Below are positions 10,036 to 20,149 of a stretch of 64,000 nt of DNA, one piece after another. The DNA comes from Syngnathus acus (Eukaryota > Chordata > Actinopteri > Syngnathiformes > Syngnathidae), in contig NC_051103.1 of the NCBI RefSeq assembly GCF_901709675.1, positions 1,597,501 through 1,661,500 on the forward strand. Reading direction: 5' to 3'. The notes beneath the pieces were generated by a model, which searched no databases, was not told where the DNA came from, and worked only from the letters and a program-made list of their open reading frames with translations. The position numbers and the translations under genes were made by a program. Every line of letters starts with the position of its first letter. Position 1 is the stretch's first letter.

Positions 10036-10599
10036 GTGGCTCAGAATGGTAAACGTAATGTTGGCATTAGGCAGAAGCCTCACAATTTCCACATAGAAAA
10101 TAACTACCGACCCATGTGGATAGCGATAGCTGCAAAAGCAGCTTTATACTGATAATATAAATTGGTGGCAAACATAATGAAATCCACCCCAATTTTGTAC
10201 ACTGAGGTTTCTGCTTGGTGCTAGCAATAAACCTGTTGCTTGGCTGGCATTACAAATGGAGAAAACATTGAATTGGAAAATAGTTATCGATGGCAAAGGT
10301 TTGGCTTGACACGAGAAGCATGCTTCAGAGTGAGTGCAGGGGAGACGGAGAGGAGTGGCCTTTTTAACTTGGATTCACTTTTATCATTTTTAAATGGTCC
10401 CAGGCAAATCATATGAGTGATAAATGGAAACAAACTGTGAGTAAAGCCATACATGAAACTGTGATTAAAAAGTATCATGAGTAAAGGTGGTCATACATGT
10501 AAAGACAAGGACAGTTGATGTAGCTGAACTCATGTCTGTGGTGGTAAGTTGAGGATGGGCCTGTATGTTGAGATGGAGTGGGGGTTGGTGTGGACTCAA
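10036..10599. other. No gene recognised
   Basis: Unique-looking, moderately A/T-rich sequence. Short ORFs on the minus strand (about 60 codons at 9907-10092 and 10284-10478) have no recognisable composition or motif. It may contain the 3' end of the Helentron, but I found no hairpin plus CTRR signature that I can defend. Confidence 0.3.
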
Positions 10600-10930
10600 G
10601 TTCAGTTAAGGGAAGGCCAAGGCTTTTGAAAATTTCTACAAGCCTTCCCTTAACTCGATGTAACTTTTTAAAATTTTAAACTTTTTAAATTAGCTTTCAA
10701 AAAGCCTTCCCTTAACTCAAGTTGATTTAACTTTTTAACTTGTAACATTTTAACTTTTTAAAGTTTTAACTTAAAATGTTTAACTTTCTAAATTTTTAAC
10801 TTGCAACTTTTACATTTTTTTAAACTATCTTAGACGAGTTAAGGGGAGACTTTTTAACTTTTTACATTTTTAGATTTCTGATTTTACAATCACATTTTAA
10901 AGATAAGTTCTAGGAAGGCCTTTTAAACTT
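10600..10930. repeat. A/T-rich satellite with GTTAAGGGAAGGC inverted repeats
   Basis: Alternating TTTTAACTTTTTAA-like runs carry GTTAAGGGAAGGC near 10616 and its complement GCCTTCCCTTAAC near 10643 (13-bp arms, loop about 20-25 nt). A second complement copy lies near 10702 and a diverged forward copy near 10843. It may be a degenerated foldback element. The mirror copy lies at about 55260-55590. Confidence 0.55.
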
Positions 10931-11139
10931 TATTTATTTTATTTGTTTTTCACATTACTTATTTCAGTTATTTATGTATTATATTTTTTCTACGTCATAA
11001 TCATGAGGCGAGAACAGAAAACAGACTAGGTAAGTTTCTCATCATGAGACATGTTTTATCTTCTTTCAAAAGACAGTAAATGCTGCTATTTCACTCTTCT
11101 GTATTTTAACAGTTTCTTTTATCTGGCGAAAGCGGCTCA

Positions 11140-11601
11140 TCCACAGTCCACTGACCAAAGACTTCCTCTCTTCGGCCATGTACCAGCCAAAAGCCGCCTT
11201 AAGTCCAGGAAAAGTTTTCTGAAAAGTGTCCCACCCCTCAGAACACCGAGTTAGGCAGTGAAAGAGTCACTCGGTGGGAAGAAAGACTTGACAATCTTCC
11301 ACCAGAAACTACAATGGAGCTTAAGGCAAGCGAGGCAATGCCCCCAGGAGCAGACACCAACTATGCAACGTGGAAATGCCTAAATAGACTAAGATCTGGT
11401 GTTGGATGTGCAAAAGTCACTCTCGCCAAATGGGGACATCTGGATGATCGGAACACCGAGTGTGACTGTGGCACTGAACCGCAGACCATGCAACACCTCC
11501 TCATGTGCCCCCTGCTGGAACATCCCTGCACAGCATCGGATTTAGCAGAGTTTAACGAGAAGGGACAGAAATGTGTTCAGCTGTGGCTGAACCACATCTA
11601 G
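11140..11601 (+). pseudogene. Non-LTR reverse transcriptase C-terminal remnant
   Basis: The open frame from about 11230 to 11601 ends in CDCGTEPQTMQHLLMCPLLE, the Cys-rich C-terminal pattern (C-x-C-G, then T-M-x-H-L-L-x-C-P) seen after the RT domain of many non-LTR retrotransposons. It is preceded by NYATWKCLNRLRSGVG. An ATG at 11314 gives 95 codons. No RT catalytic motifs are present and the 5' part is frame-broken, so this is a 3' relic. The mirror copy is at 54587-55048. Confidence 0.55.
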
Positions 11602-11827
11602 CCAAGCCTGTAACTAACTGCCTTGTAGCCACGATAAGAAGAAGCTCATCCCCAGAATCGAGGCCAGAGGTAGGCATGACATATTACTTATTGTAATGTA
11701 AGTGTAGAAACTCAATGTTTGTTTTTTTAGTTTTTCATGTTGCCTGTGGCTCCACGTGCTCCGTTTGTCTCGACAGGAGCTCGGCCACCCTGGGAATCAA
11801 CCTTGATGAGAACCCACCTAACAGACC

Positions 11828-11890
11828 AAACAGAACTACTTTATAGGCTTTCTTGTCGTCACAGAGGGCAACAGTTGCATCATTGCATCA
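11828..11890 (-). pseudogene. Antisense fragment of gene A exon 1
   Basis: Read on the minus strand, this is about 60 bp closely matching 15262-15318 of gene A exon 1, including ACTGTTGCCCTCTGTGACGA and AAAGCCTATAAA, with a few substitutions. It lies 3.3 kb upstream of gene A in opposite orientation, joined directly to the five-fold exon-like repeat. The mirror copy at 54297-54359 is antisense to the right-arm gene A. Confidence 0.75.
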
Positions 11891-11895
11891 TTGCA

Positions 11896-12790
11896 TGCAT
11901 TTCAAGAAGACTTGTACAAGGGAGGCCTGCATCATGGAACACAAACTCCCAAACACACATGACTTCTCCTGATTCTTCTGTGAGTAGCCAAGAAGGTAAT
12001 TTGTCAGGAAGCACTCTTTAATTTTACCCGCCTCTCCTCAACATGAATTGATTATGATATTATGTTGCAGCACAGCGAGAGCCACGCATTTCAAGAAGAC
12101 TTGTACAAGGGAGGCCTGCATCATGGAACACAAACTCCCAAACACACATGACTTCTCCTGATTCTTCTGTGAGTAGCCAAAAAGGAAATTTGTCAGGAAG
12201 CACTCTTTAATTTTACCGCTTCTCCTCAACATGAATTGATTATGATATTATGTTGCAGCACAGCGAGAGCCACGCATTTCAAGAAGACTTGTACAAGGGA
12301 GGCCTGCATCATGGAACACAAACTCCCAAACACACATGACTTCTCCTGATTCTTCCGAGTAGCCAAAAAGGAAATTTGTCAGGAAGCACTCTTTAATTTA
12401 CCGCTTCTCCTCAACATGAATTGATTATGATATTATGTTGTAGCACAGCGAGAGCCACGCATTTCAAGAAGACTTGTACAAGGGAGGCCTGCATCATGGA
12501 ACACAAACTCCCAAACACACATGACTTCTCCTGATTCTTCTGTGAGTAGCCAAGAAGGAAATTTGTCAGGAAGCACTCTTTAATTTTACCGCTTCTCCTC
12601 AACATGAATTGATTATGATATTATGTTGTAGCACAGCGAGAGCCACGCATTTCAAGAAGACTTGTACAAGGGAGGCCTGCATCATGGAACACAAACTCCC
12701 AAACACACATGACTTCTCCTGATTCTTCTGTGAGTAGCCAAGAAGGAAATTTGTCAGGAAGCACTCTTTAATCTTACCGCTTCTCCTCAA
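11896..12790 (+). repeat. About 187-bp tandem unit, five copies, each holding an exon-like block
   Basis: Units start near 11896, 12083, 12271, 12456 and 12644. Each full unit has a splice-acceptor-like TTATGTTGCAG (or TTGTAG), then about 98 bp, then a donor CT/GTGAGT. The block is open in one frame (ISRRLVQGRPASWNTNSQ and so on) in every copy. The third unit has lost its donor (CCGAGT). The first unit is joined to the antisense gene A fragment. I do not recognise the encoded peptide. It could be a duplicated exon or a satellite that happens to carry splice signals. Confidence 0.75.
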
Positions 12791-13835
12791 CACCTCCTTC
12801 ATGTTTTTCTACTATGTTCATGGGTCTTGCCTGTGGTTCTACAAGCATCCAGTCATGCAGACAAATAACACCTTAGCCTTTAACTGTCGGAAGCTGTCCC
12901 TCTGCGAGGCCTCATAGTATACAGTCTGTTTTCTGTTCTCATTTATTTATTTATTTATTTGTTGTTGATTCATTTATTTGTCTATAGACACTGCTTTGAA
13001 CTTAGAAGTTTTCACTGTTTTGAGTTGCACAATTGTTGGCCTTTCTATATTTCTTTGCCTTAAATTATGTTTATTATGTTTTGTGTTTCCAATATTTACA
13101 TGTTAATTTCAACACATACAAGTCAAGTCCAATGTATACGTTCTTGTTTGTCATTTTTTATGTTTAGTATTTATTGAGTCACTAAAACATTTTATATATT
13201 TTTTTATTATTTTTTTCGTTTTGAAGAGTTATTTGCCCAAAACAACAAATATCATACTGTATTTTTGTTCCAAAAAGCACCATGCAACTGTTTTTTTTCC
13301 ATTCTTGTTTAGAAAGAAACGTGTAAAGTGTATGTTGACAACTTATGTTGTGATTTGTCGTATAAAAGAACCTGTTTTGAATGACATTATTCATAATTTA
13401 CATTTATTGATTTCCTTCTTTAATAGAAAATAGGTCTTTTCCGTGTTGATATGAAACTGTAATTAAATACTTATTTTTTATTTAAACTCTGCATGTTCAT
13501 TCATTACTTTCACACTACTCACTAACTTGATATACTGTATATTATTTTATCTTCGCAACTGTACTGATCATGTTGCATTGAAATACTTTGAAAAATATTC
13601 GGAAATCTCATAAACCGATGGCGATTAGTTATTACCATTACTGTACAACTATTTTATTACTATCATGACCTTATTCTAAAGATTCTGAAACATCGCCACT
13701 CAATCGTATCGTCGCGTATCGCGTGATTTTACGCGTGTTTACCTATTCGTCTTTTTTCCGTCTTTACTTAAAGTGGACGCTACCATTTTTCACGTTTTAA
13801 GGAGGGGGGGTCTAAAAGCATTGAGTTCACGTAAA
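12791..13835. other. A/T-rich region without gene
   Basis: Low-complexity T-rich DNA with a short (ATTT)n run near 12943. Reading frames at 13182-13433 on both strands are A/T-biased and have no recognisable domain. An 18-bp sequence at 12923-12940 is the inverted complement of 11010-11027. Confidence 0.35.
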
Positions 13836-13839
13836 TATA

Positions 13840-14054
13840 AACATGCACATGTTCACTCAATTGTGTAATCATATTTCACACGAATTTAGAGCGGTGTTCC
13901 GCTCTGTGTTTTTCTTCTGTGTGTAATAAAGTTTTGACGCTACGACAAAGTTACACTCCCTTTTCAGACTTCGCAAAGAACTTTCGCGCCGCCGAAAAGT
14001 GGGTGGGGAATAATTGATGCACACGGTCTCATTATCAGCTTGAAGACGAGAAAG
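13840..14054 (+). promoter_or_regulatory. Putative promoter and non-coding leader exon of gene A/B
   Basis: The block contains ATGTTCACTCAAT, also found before gene C (22180). It ends in a strong donor, GACGAGAAAG/GTAAGT at 14054/14055. Because the start codons of A and B each lie one base behind a splice acceptor, a leader exon is required, and this is the best upstream candidate. The exact transcription start is not visible. Confidence 0.45.
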
Positions 14055-14339
14055 GTAAGTGGCTTTTCAGAAATCTCACCCCCAAACCGAGATTTTCTCA
14101 CAACTTTATTAAAGACCCTGAGTATATGCTTAAATTTTAACCAGGATTGTTGCGATAATGCGGAAAGTAGCACTTCCTCACTTCAAACTGAAGTTAATTA
14201 CGATCGTCACAGTTCAATTACTGTACTATTAAATGTTATTACTGTACATATAGAAAAAATAGTCTCCTGTTCTCAGGACGGACTTTTAAGGAGTTCGTGC
14301 ATTCACATCTTCGGTTTCCGTGGAGCAAAAAACAAAAAC

Positions 14340-14800
14340 AAAAAAAAAAAACGGCCGCCATTACGAAATGCGCATATAGCAAATGAACTTGTAATTAGTA
14401 ATTAATTAGTCAGTCGAAAATACATGTTTGTTTGGCGTTCCTATTTATGACGGAGGATTCCCCATTTTATTGCTCTTGCGTTTAAGTATTATACACTATC
14501 GTCCGCCGTGTGCATTTGCCGCCATCTAACAAGATGGACGCGCCACACCCATTATGTATTCACTTTAACGACATTTCTGGAAAGATACACGACGCGTAAT
14601 TCATTTATTTCAGACGACACCTCGTAGTCGCCACACGTAAATGGATAAAAATGTTTTACAGTGTTCTTTTATTAAAATCTTTGATTTAGGTTAGCCCCCC
14701 AAAAAAAATGCACAGGCGCCATTATGAAATGTGCTTCCAAATTTATATAGCAGATGACATTGTAACTGTAAGCACTGATATGTACTGACCGAGTAAGATC
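14340..14800. repeat. Repeated CCGCCATTA / GCGCCATTAT module in leader intron
   Basis: A module of the form (A)n, GCCGCCATTACGAAATGCGC, TATAGCA occurs at 14340-14390 and again, diverged, at 14700-14755. A third version lies upstream of gene C at 23590-23650. GCCGCCATCT and CAAGATGG at 14518-14538 resemble YY1 sites facing each other. Binding is inference only. Confidence 0.4.
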
Positions 14801-15150
14801 AGTAGTATTGAATCATTGCCCAGTGTTAATTTGGAGCAGTCTTGATATGCTACACACCCATGAACTATTGACTTTGTCACTCTGCACTGACATCTGGTGG
14901 ATGTTAAAAATCATTGCTGGGAAACTCTTTCTTTTCAGTGTAACATTTAAATAATTGTGTGTTTTTTTTATTGTACGTGGCATTCATTTATTTTATCCTA
15001 TTTTAATATGGCAATGATATCTTGTGTAGTTAATAAATTAATCGCAAAGTCAGTCAGATGTATTATAATAGTTATTATTAAATGAATAATTTGCCATTTG
15101 TCATCTACAAACGAAACAAGTCAATTTCTCTCTTTTTTTTCTCTTTCAGA

Positions 15151-15692
15151 ATGGCGACAAATATGATTTGCGCGAAAGTAGTCGCAATGAGGAGTGCTCT
15201 GCGTGCGAAGAGCTGGATTTATGCAGCTGATGGCACCTTGTCCATGCACGGCCAGCACAATAATGTAACTGTTGCCCTCTGTGACGACGAGAAAGCCTAT
15301 AAAATAGTTCTGTTTGAACACTTGGCAGCCCTCGTCACAGAGGGACACAGTTACATTTTTTTAAACTTTGGTGTGGACGAACGGGGCCAAGGGCTCCTCA
15401 CCAAACCCGGCTCAAAAATTTTCATGGCGGCGGAAGTGCAAACCAGCCCACAGCTGGAAGAAGAGGTCAGGGCCCTGGTCTACCCCAAGTCAGTGGCATC
15501 ATCTCCTCAGGAGGTAGTGAATAAACTACCTGAGGAGATGGTGTCACTGGATGGCGTAATAACCGATGTAAGTTACCTGCACCCACAAATGCACATATAC
15601 ACACATGTATTTGTGTACACCTGTGAAGACATGATGCATGTGCAATAATGTACATGCATGCGCATGCAAAGCCAACCACCCACCCACCAACC

Positions 15693-15744
<52 letters not shown>

Positions 15745-16831
15745 ATCATTGAAATCCTCTGTTTAGTACTAAGGTACCAAATGTTTTTTTTTTTTTTTTT
15801 GTCATCTCAATTTTCTCCACTTTAGATGCGTCCAATCCGCATGGTGCGCCAGAGAGGGAACAACCTTGCGCCATTTCGGACTTTGACACTTAAAAAGTAA
15901 GTAGCCATTTGTACTTCCCCTGTTGTAGCACCTTGCACACATACTTTTTTTAAACTACCGCAGGATGAAGCCGCTGTCAAAATTGGCCTTTGGCGGGAGG
16001 CTAACCTCATTGAGTTGAAGGTAGGGGGTTCCTTCGTGTTCACCCACCTGAGTGCCCGGGTGAACGATTCGGGAGTAATGCTCCACTCTACGACTTTCAC
16101 AGATATAAAGGTTAGTAAATGGCTTCATAGCAGTGGAATTTAAATGGTGCTTGCTTATTGCTTATTATTCCCTTTTCCAAGATCAACTGGGTTAAGGTTC
16201 CCAATCTATTTTTCCCATTACAAACAATGGAAAACAAATTAATCCGTTCCAAGACTAAAAAAATCCCTTTTTTAAGATTTATTTTCTTATTTGCTCATTT
16301 TTGTCCGATCGCGCAATTGCAGCGTCCGCCAGCGCAGCGCGCAACCGTAGCGCGCTGCCGACCGCGCAACTGCTCCGCGCTGGTCGCATTATTGTGACAG
16401 AGCCGTCGCTGAAAATTTAGAAATATTTGTAACGTCCTGATGTACTTTCCAAAATTTGAAGTGTACCTCAGTGCGCAGGGAGCTTAATTTGGTCCGATCG
16501 CGCAACCGCCCGCAGCGCGCCGGGCGCTCACTGTCGCATTGCTTTAAGAACGTCTTTGTGTTTTAGGGTGGCTTTACTGCTCCACTTGCTTTATTGGAGG
16601 CATGATTAGCCTTTGGTAACGTTGTTTTCCATTCATAAAAACTAATTAGATTTTTATTTTTTTCAACAGGCCTGCAACTCCAGCCTCATCCTAACCGTCT
16701 GTGGTATCCTCTATGGGGAAGAGGTGGTGGAGGTTGTGTCTGATTCGGGCGAAGTGACAAGCATCAAGCTTGAGATCTGGCAAAAAACTTTCAGCCAGCC
16801 CCCAAAGATACCACAAGATGGGATGCCATAG
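15151..16831 (+). CDS. Gene A: RPA-like OB-fold protein, left arm (one-base loss in exon 2)
   Basis: There are four exons: 15151-15567, 15826-15896, 15964-16110 and 16670-16831 (TAG), with GT-AG borders. The predicted protein is about 265 aa. Exon 1 (139 codons) looks like a first OB fold (AKVVAMRSALRAKSW, VTVALCDDEKAYKIVLF, SYIFLNF). Exons 2 and 3 give a second one with the RPA1-like pattern IRMVRQRG, then LTLKK, VKIGLWRE, FTHLSARV and LHSTTFTDIK. Such proteins bind single-stranded DNA; the role here is inferred. Exon 2 has 71 bp where the right arm has 72 (AAAAA versus AAAAAA before the donor), so the left copy is frame-broken as assembled, probably by a homopolymer error. The ATG lies one base after the acceptor, so a leader exon must precede it. 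Confidence 0.65.
15692..15742. repeat. (AC)n microsatellite in gene A intron 1
   Basis: About 25 uninterrupted AC dinucleotides. The mirror (GT)n tract lies at about 50445-50495. Antisense frames reading VCVCVC here are artefacts. Confidence 0.95.
16308..16545. repeat. GC-rich repeat in gene A intron 3
   Basis: A GC-rich island lies within A/T-rich intron. GTCCGATCGCGCAA occurs twice in direct orientation (16306 and 16492), with many GCGC tetramers between (CGCGCTGCC, GCGCGCCGGGCGC). It looks like a short transposon-derived repeat. No terminal duplications were recognised. Mirror: about 49638-49875. Confidence 0.5.
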
Positions 16832-16960
16832 TCCTTCTAAAGGGGTAGGGCTGCTATTTTATAACCAATTTCTGTCATCATGTAGACTAATTAAACCATA
16901 TATAAGTGCTGTAGTAATTATGTCTCTGATGATCAGTTATTATTTCTTTTTTTTTTCAGA
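16826..16960 (+). promoter_or_regulatory. A-B intergenic segment with TATA-like box
   Basis: Only about 130 bp separate the stop of gene A from the start of gene B, with no AATAAA in between. The segment contains TATATAAG at 16899-16906, then a polypyrimidine tract and the acceptor TTTTTTCAG directly before ATG 16961. The same block, including TATATAAG (23907-23914), precedes gene C. It may be a splice-acceptor region, a second promoter, or both. Confidence 0.4.
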
Positions 16961-18355
16961 ATGGAAAACCTGTGGACGCTCCACCAACTGCCAGCAGCGG
17001 TCACGGCCAAAGTGGTGGCCCTAAAAACCACGACAAAATATTCACGATGGGCTCTGAAAGAGGATGGCACGGTGGAGGCTGGGGCCTCCCACTGTAATAC
17101 AGTGGTGCCCTCTGTGATGGGCACCATTTGTGCAAATTTATTCTTTTTCAAAATTTAGCCTCGATGTCTCTGTTGGAGGCACTTCCGATTTATTAATTTT
17201 GGCCGGGGAAGAAGAAAAAGGGGTCCTCCTCTGCTGGCACAACACTGCTATTTATGTGGCTGGGGCGATAGAGGTGACGCCAGATTTGGAGGTGAGGGGG
17301 ACAGCTCTGCTGTACCCTCCAAGCATTGCCAGAGCCTTGAAGGACATCCGCCATGAGGAGGGTGTCCTTTTCACGACAGACGGCATTGTCTTTGCTGTAA
17401 GATCAATCTCTCTCTTTCCGCTCCCTCTCTTTAATGAAGTAGTGATGTTTAATGTGTCTTTCTTTTTTAGATCCGCCCCATCAGGATGGTGCTGTCACGT
17501 GGGTTGACGGTCCCATTAGGCATCATTTATTTAAAAAAAGTAAACTGATTGTTCTCTCTCTCTCTGTCACACTATGTGTGTGCGCGCGTGCGTGTGTGCA
17601 TGCATGTGTGTGCGTATGTGTGCATGTGCGTATCTAAATATAGATACATCACACACTCACATTCACCTGAGTAAGGTGCCTTAGGGCATCAAGGCCTGAT
17701 CCCTTCCAAGCTTTTGATAGCTCACTCTAATATCACCCGTGCAGAGTTTGCTGACGATCATGTATATTAGAGGAGGGAGACGTCTAAACATGCAAGACAC
17801 TGGTTTTGTAGGACAGATATTTGACACCAGTTTCTTGAGTATTTCTCTAGCTTTATTGCCTTAGTAATTGTAGCCTAGATCTACATTTCAACAGCTAGTA
17901 CTAATTTGATATTTTCATTATAGGATCAAATGGAAATAAAGGTGGTCAGGTGGCGAGAGACCAACATTTTTACTCTCACACTTGGACAGCGGGTGTCTCT
18001 ACCCCACCTGAAAACCTCGGTTCCGGTGGCCTGGAGCTCCACTCCACGGAAAATACTGAGATAAAGGTACCTAAAGCAAGCAGTTTTTTCCCATGTGTAT
18101 AAACAAAAGTATTCTAAATTGAATCAATACTGTTTTTACTTGGGATGCCCTGCTATCAGTGGCTCATCATCACTCAGGTTGAAGTCAGATTCACGCTTAG
18201 GAGTTTCTCAAAATGTGGATCACCAACTTTATAAGATTTTGTCTCAGATACAGCTCTATCAGGAAGACATACAATTTCACTTGCTTCCTTGACTGTATAA
18301 AATCATTGTGGTTGTGATTATGGTCATGAAATTAATCAAATTGTTTTAGGTTTGA

Positions 18356-18394
<39 letters not shown>

Positions 18395-18686
18395 ATCATA
18401 TCTATCTATCTATCTATCTTATCTATCGCCCATCCATCCATCCATCCATCCATCCATCCATCCATCCATCTATTCTCGTGGTGTTTTAAACACAATAAAT
18501 TGTCATGAAATTCTTTACGCAGGGCAACTGGCAGAAGAGGCGTTTCACTGTGATGGCTACAAAATAAAAGGCGAAAACGTGGAGCTTGTCGACGCTACCA
18601 ATGCCACCAAAAAGGTTCCACTGACAACGTGGAAGGAAAGATTCCCCGAAGGCCCTAATCTTACCCCAGAGGGGTTTTTGTGGTAA
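16961..18686 (+). CDS. Gene B: RPA-like OB-fold protein, left arm (frame-broken as assembled)
   Basis: There are four exons: 16961-17396, 17471-17539, 17924-18066 and 18523-18686 (TAA). It is a paralogue of gene A in tandem. It begins [17 protein letters not shown] and has the same order of motifs: [58 protein letters not shown] and a conserved C-terminus EGFLW. Compared with the right arm, exon 1 has lost single G, C and T bases in short runs and gained one base, exon 3 has lost one T, and exon 4 has small changes near its start. The intact model is therefore the right-arm one (270 aa). A likely poly(A) signal, ATTAAA, is at 18756-18761. Confidence 0.65.
18357..18475. repeat. (TATC)n and (CATC)n microsatellite in gene B intron 3
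   Basis: About 20 TATC units with two interruptions, then about 11 CATC units. Mirror at about 47704-47822 with a slightly different number of units. The gene C intron has an analogous tract at 25320-25490. Confidence 0.95.
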
Positions 18687-18755
18687 TTTTGTTTTATTTT
18701 TTGTTCTATTGTTTGTATTTCTTGTTGTTTGTTGTTCTGTTTAAAATGTTCTATT

Positions 18756-18761
18756 ATTAAA
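18756..18761 (+). terminator. Putative poly(A) signal ATTAAA of gene B
   Basis: ATTAAA lies 70 bp after the gene B stop codon and is conserved in the gene C 3' region (25779-25784). It is a plausible polyadenylation signal. Confidence 0.5.
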
Positions 18762-19129
18762 GTTTAAAGTTAAATGCACAAAATAGTCATTGTTTATTTT
18801 CTTTATTAAATTGAATTAATTTAATCTAAATTATGAAAATATATTTCACCACTTAGTTATATTTAGTTGTCCGTGTATAAATTGTGTGTTGAGTCATTAT
18901 ATTAAATGTATTAGTTGCATCAATTCAATAGATGCTTTACATTTTTTTCTCCATATTTTTCCAACTATTTTTTAAAATTATGATAAATTATTATTGACAA
19001 TTCCTACACCAAAATAAAACTTATTCCGACATATTTAGTTTTCCTTTCATGGTTTGGCTTGATAACCACATAAGCTACAACAAAACCAGAAAAAAAGTAA
19101 CGAGGTTTTTACTAAACATTGCTAAATGT

Positions 19130-20105
19130 GCACTATATTGGGTGATAAGCAGTACATTCCCTATCTGTTGCTTCTTTTCGCTCAGCACCTGGTGGATGTT
19201 GAAATTCATTACCAGCAAAGTCATCCGCGTATTTAGGTGACCCAGTTTATTATATTTATATTGCAAATACGTTCCCTATCTTGATTCAGTCGCTCAACAC
19301 TGACACCTAGTGGCTGTATGAAATCATTACGAGCAAAGTCATCTGTGGATTTAGGTGACCCGTTTTATTAAATTACCGTATTTATTCTAATTATCGCCCA
19401 GGGCAATAATTACAGAAGGTTTATGTCCAACAGGAGAGGGGGGGGCAATTAATAGAGAACACTTTATGTCCGATCGCCAAGGGGCACTGAAATGGGCGAT
19501 AATATTTTTATTTTTCTTATGTAGTATGCAATACCCGGATCTCACTGGTGTTCTTAACACTAGAACAGCGGCTGTTTTGATCTACCTCTAAGAGCGGTGT
19601 GCGTCAATTGACGCTCCATCAATGCGACACGTTACCGTCGCACATCACGTGTTGTTTACGTCATATTAATGCGATCGTCTTGTTCGAGCGCACACCCCGA
19701 TAACGTAATTGTGTGAGGATATTGTAGTGGAGTGACGAGTGTAATTGTATCATAGTTTATGGAGAAGAACAATTTAAAAGGGACATTCGACGTGCTGTCA
19801 AATCAGTCATATTTAAACTTGCACAATGACGTCGACATGCGGTCGCGGAGGAAAACGTAAGTTTGGGGGGGGAATTTTTAGCAGCATGGGCGATAATTAG
19901 AGGTATCAATGTTTTTTATTTATGTCATCGCTAACACACACTGGGTGATTCTTAGAATATGGGCGATAATTAGAATAAATACGGTATTGCAAATACATTC
20001 CCAATCGGTTGATTGTGTCGCTCCGCACTGACACCTCGTGGATGTTGAAAATCATTACCAGCAAGGTCATCCGCCAATTGAGGTGACCCAGTTTATTATT
20101 ACACA
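19130..20105. repeat. About 115-bp tandem module interrupted by a MITE
   Basis: The module carries CACTGACACCTAGTGG, ATCATTACCAGCAAAGTCAT and AGGTGACCCAGTTTATTA. It occurs at about 19135-19255, 19256-19375 and 19985-20100. Single copies are at 14850-14930 and 28205. The MITE at 19376-19984 split one unit. The gene C side has the same arrangement at 26545-27410. Confidence 0.7.
19376..19984. mobile_element. MITE with 25-bp terminal inverted repeats, TA target site
   Basis: The ends are CCGTATTTATTCTAATTATC and its complement, flanked by TA on both sides (19374-19375 and 19985-19986). The TA duplication points to the Tc1/mariner/pogo superfamily. The interior contains an ATG frame (MTSTCGRGGKR) ending at a GTAAGT donor near 19857, possibly the relic of a transposase first exon, and the 14-bp palindrome GCGTCAATTGACGC. 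No transposase remains. Confidence 0.75.
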
Positions 20106-20149
20106 TTTAAGTCTTAATTCATTATTGTTTATCATCACTGTGTTTATTA

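Noticed and set aside
13182-13433. Overlapping 70-codon ORFs on both strands
   Set aside because: A/T-driven frames in sequence related to the 232-bp repeats. No domain and no splice context.
15467-15741. Antisense frames beginning with VCVCVC runs
   Set aside because: They are produced by the (AC)n tract in gene A intron 1.
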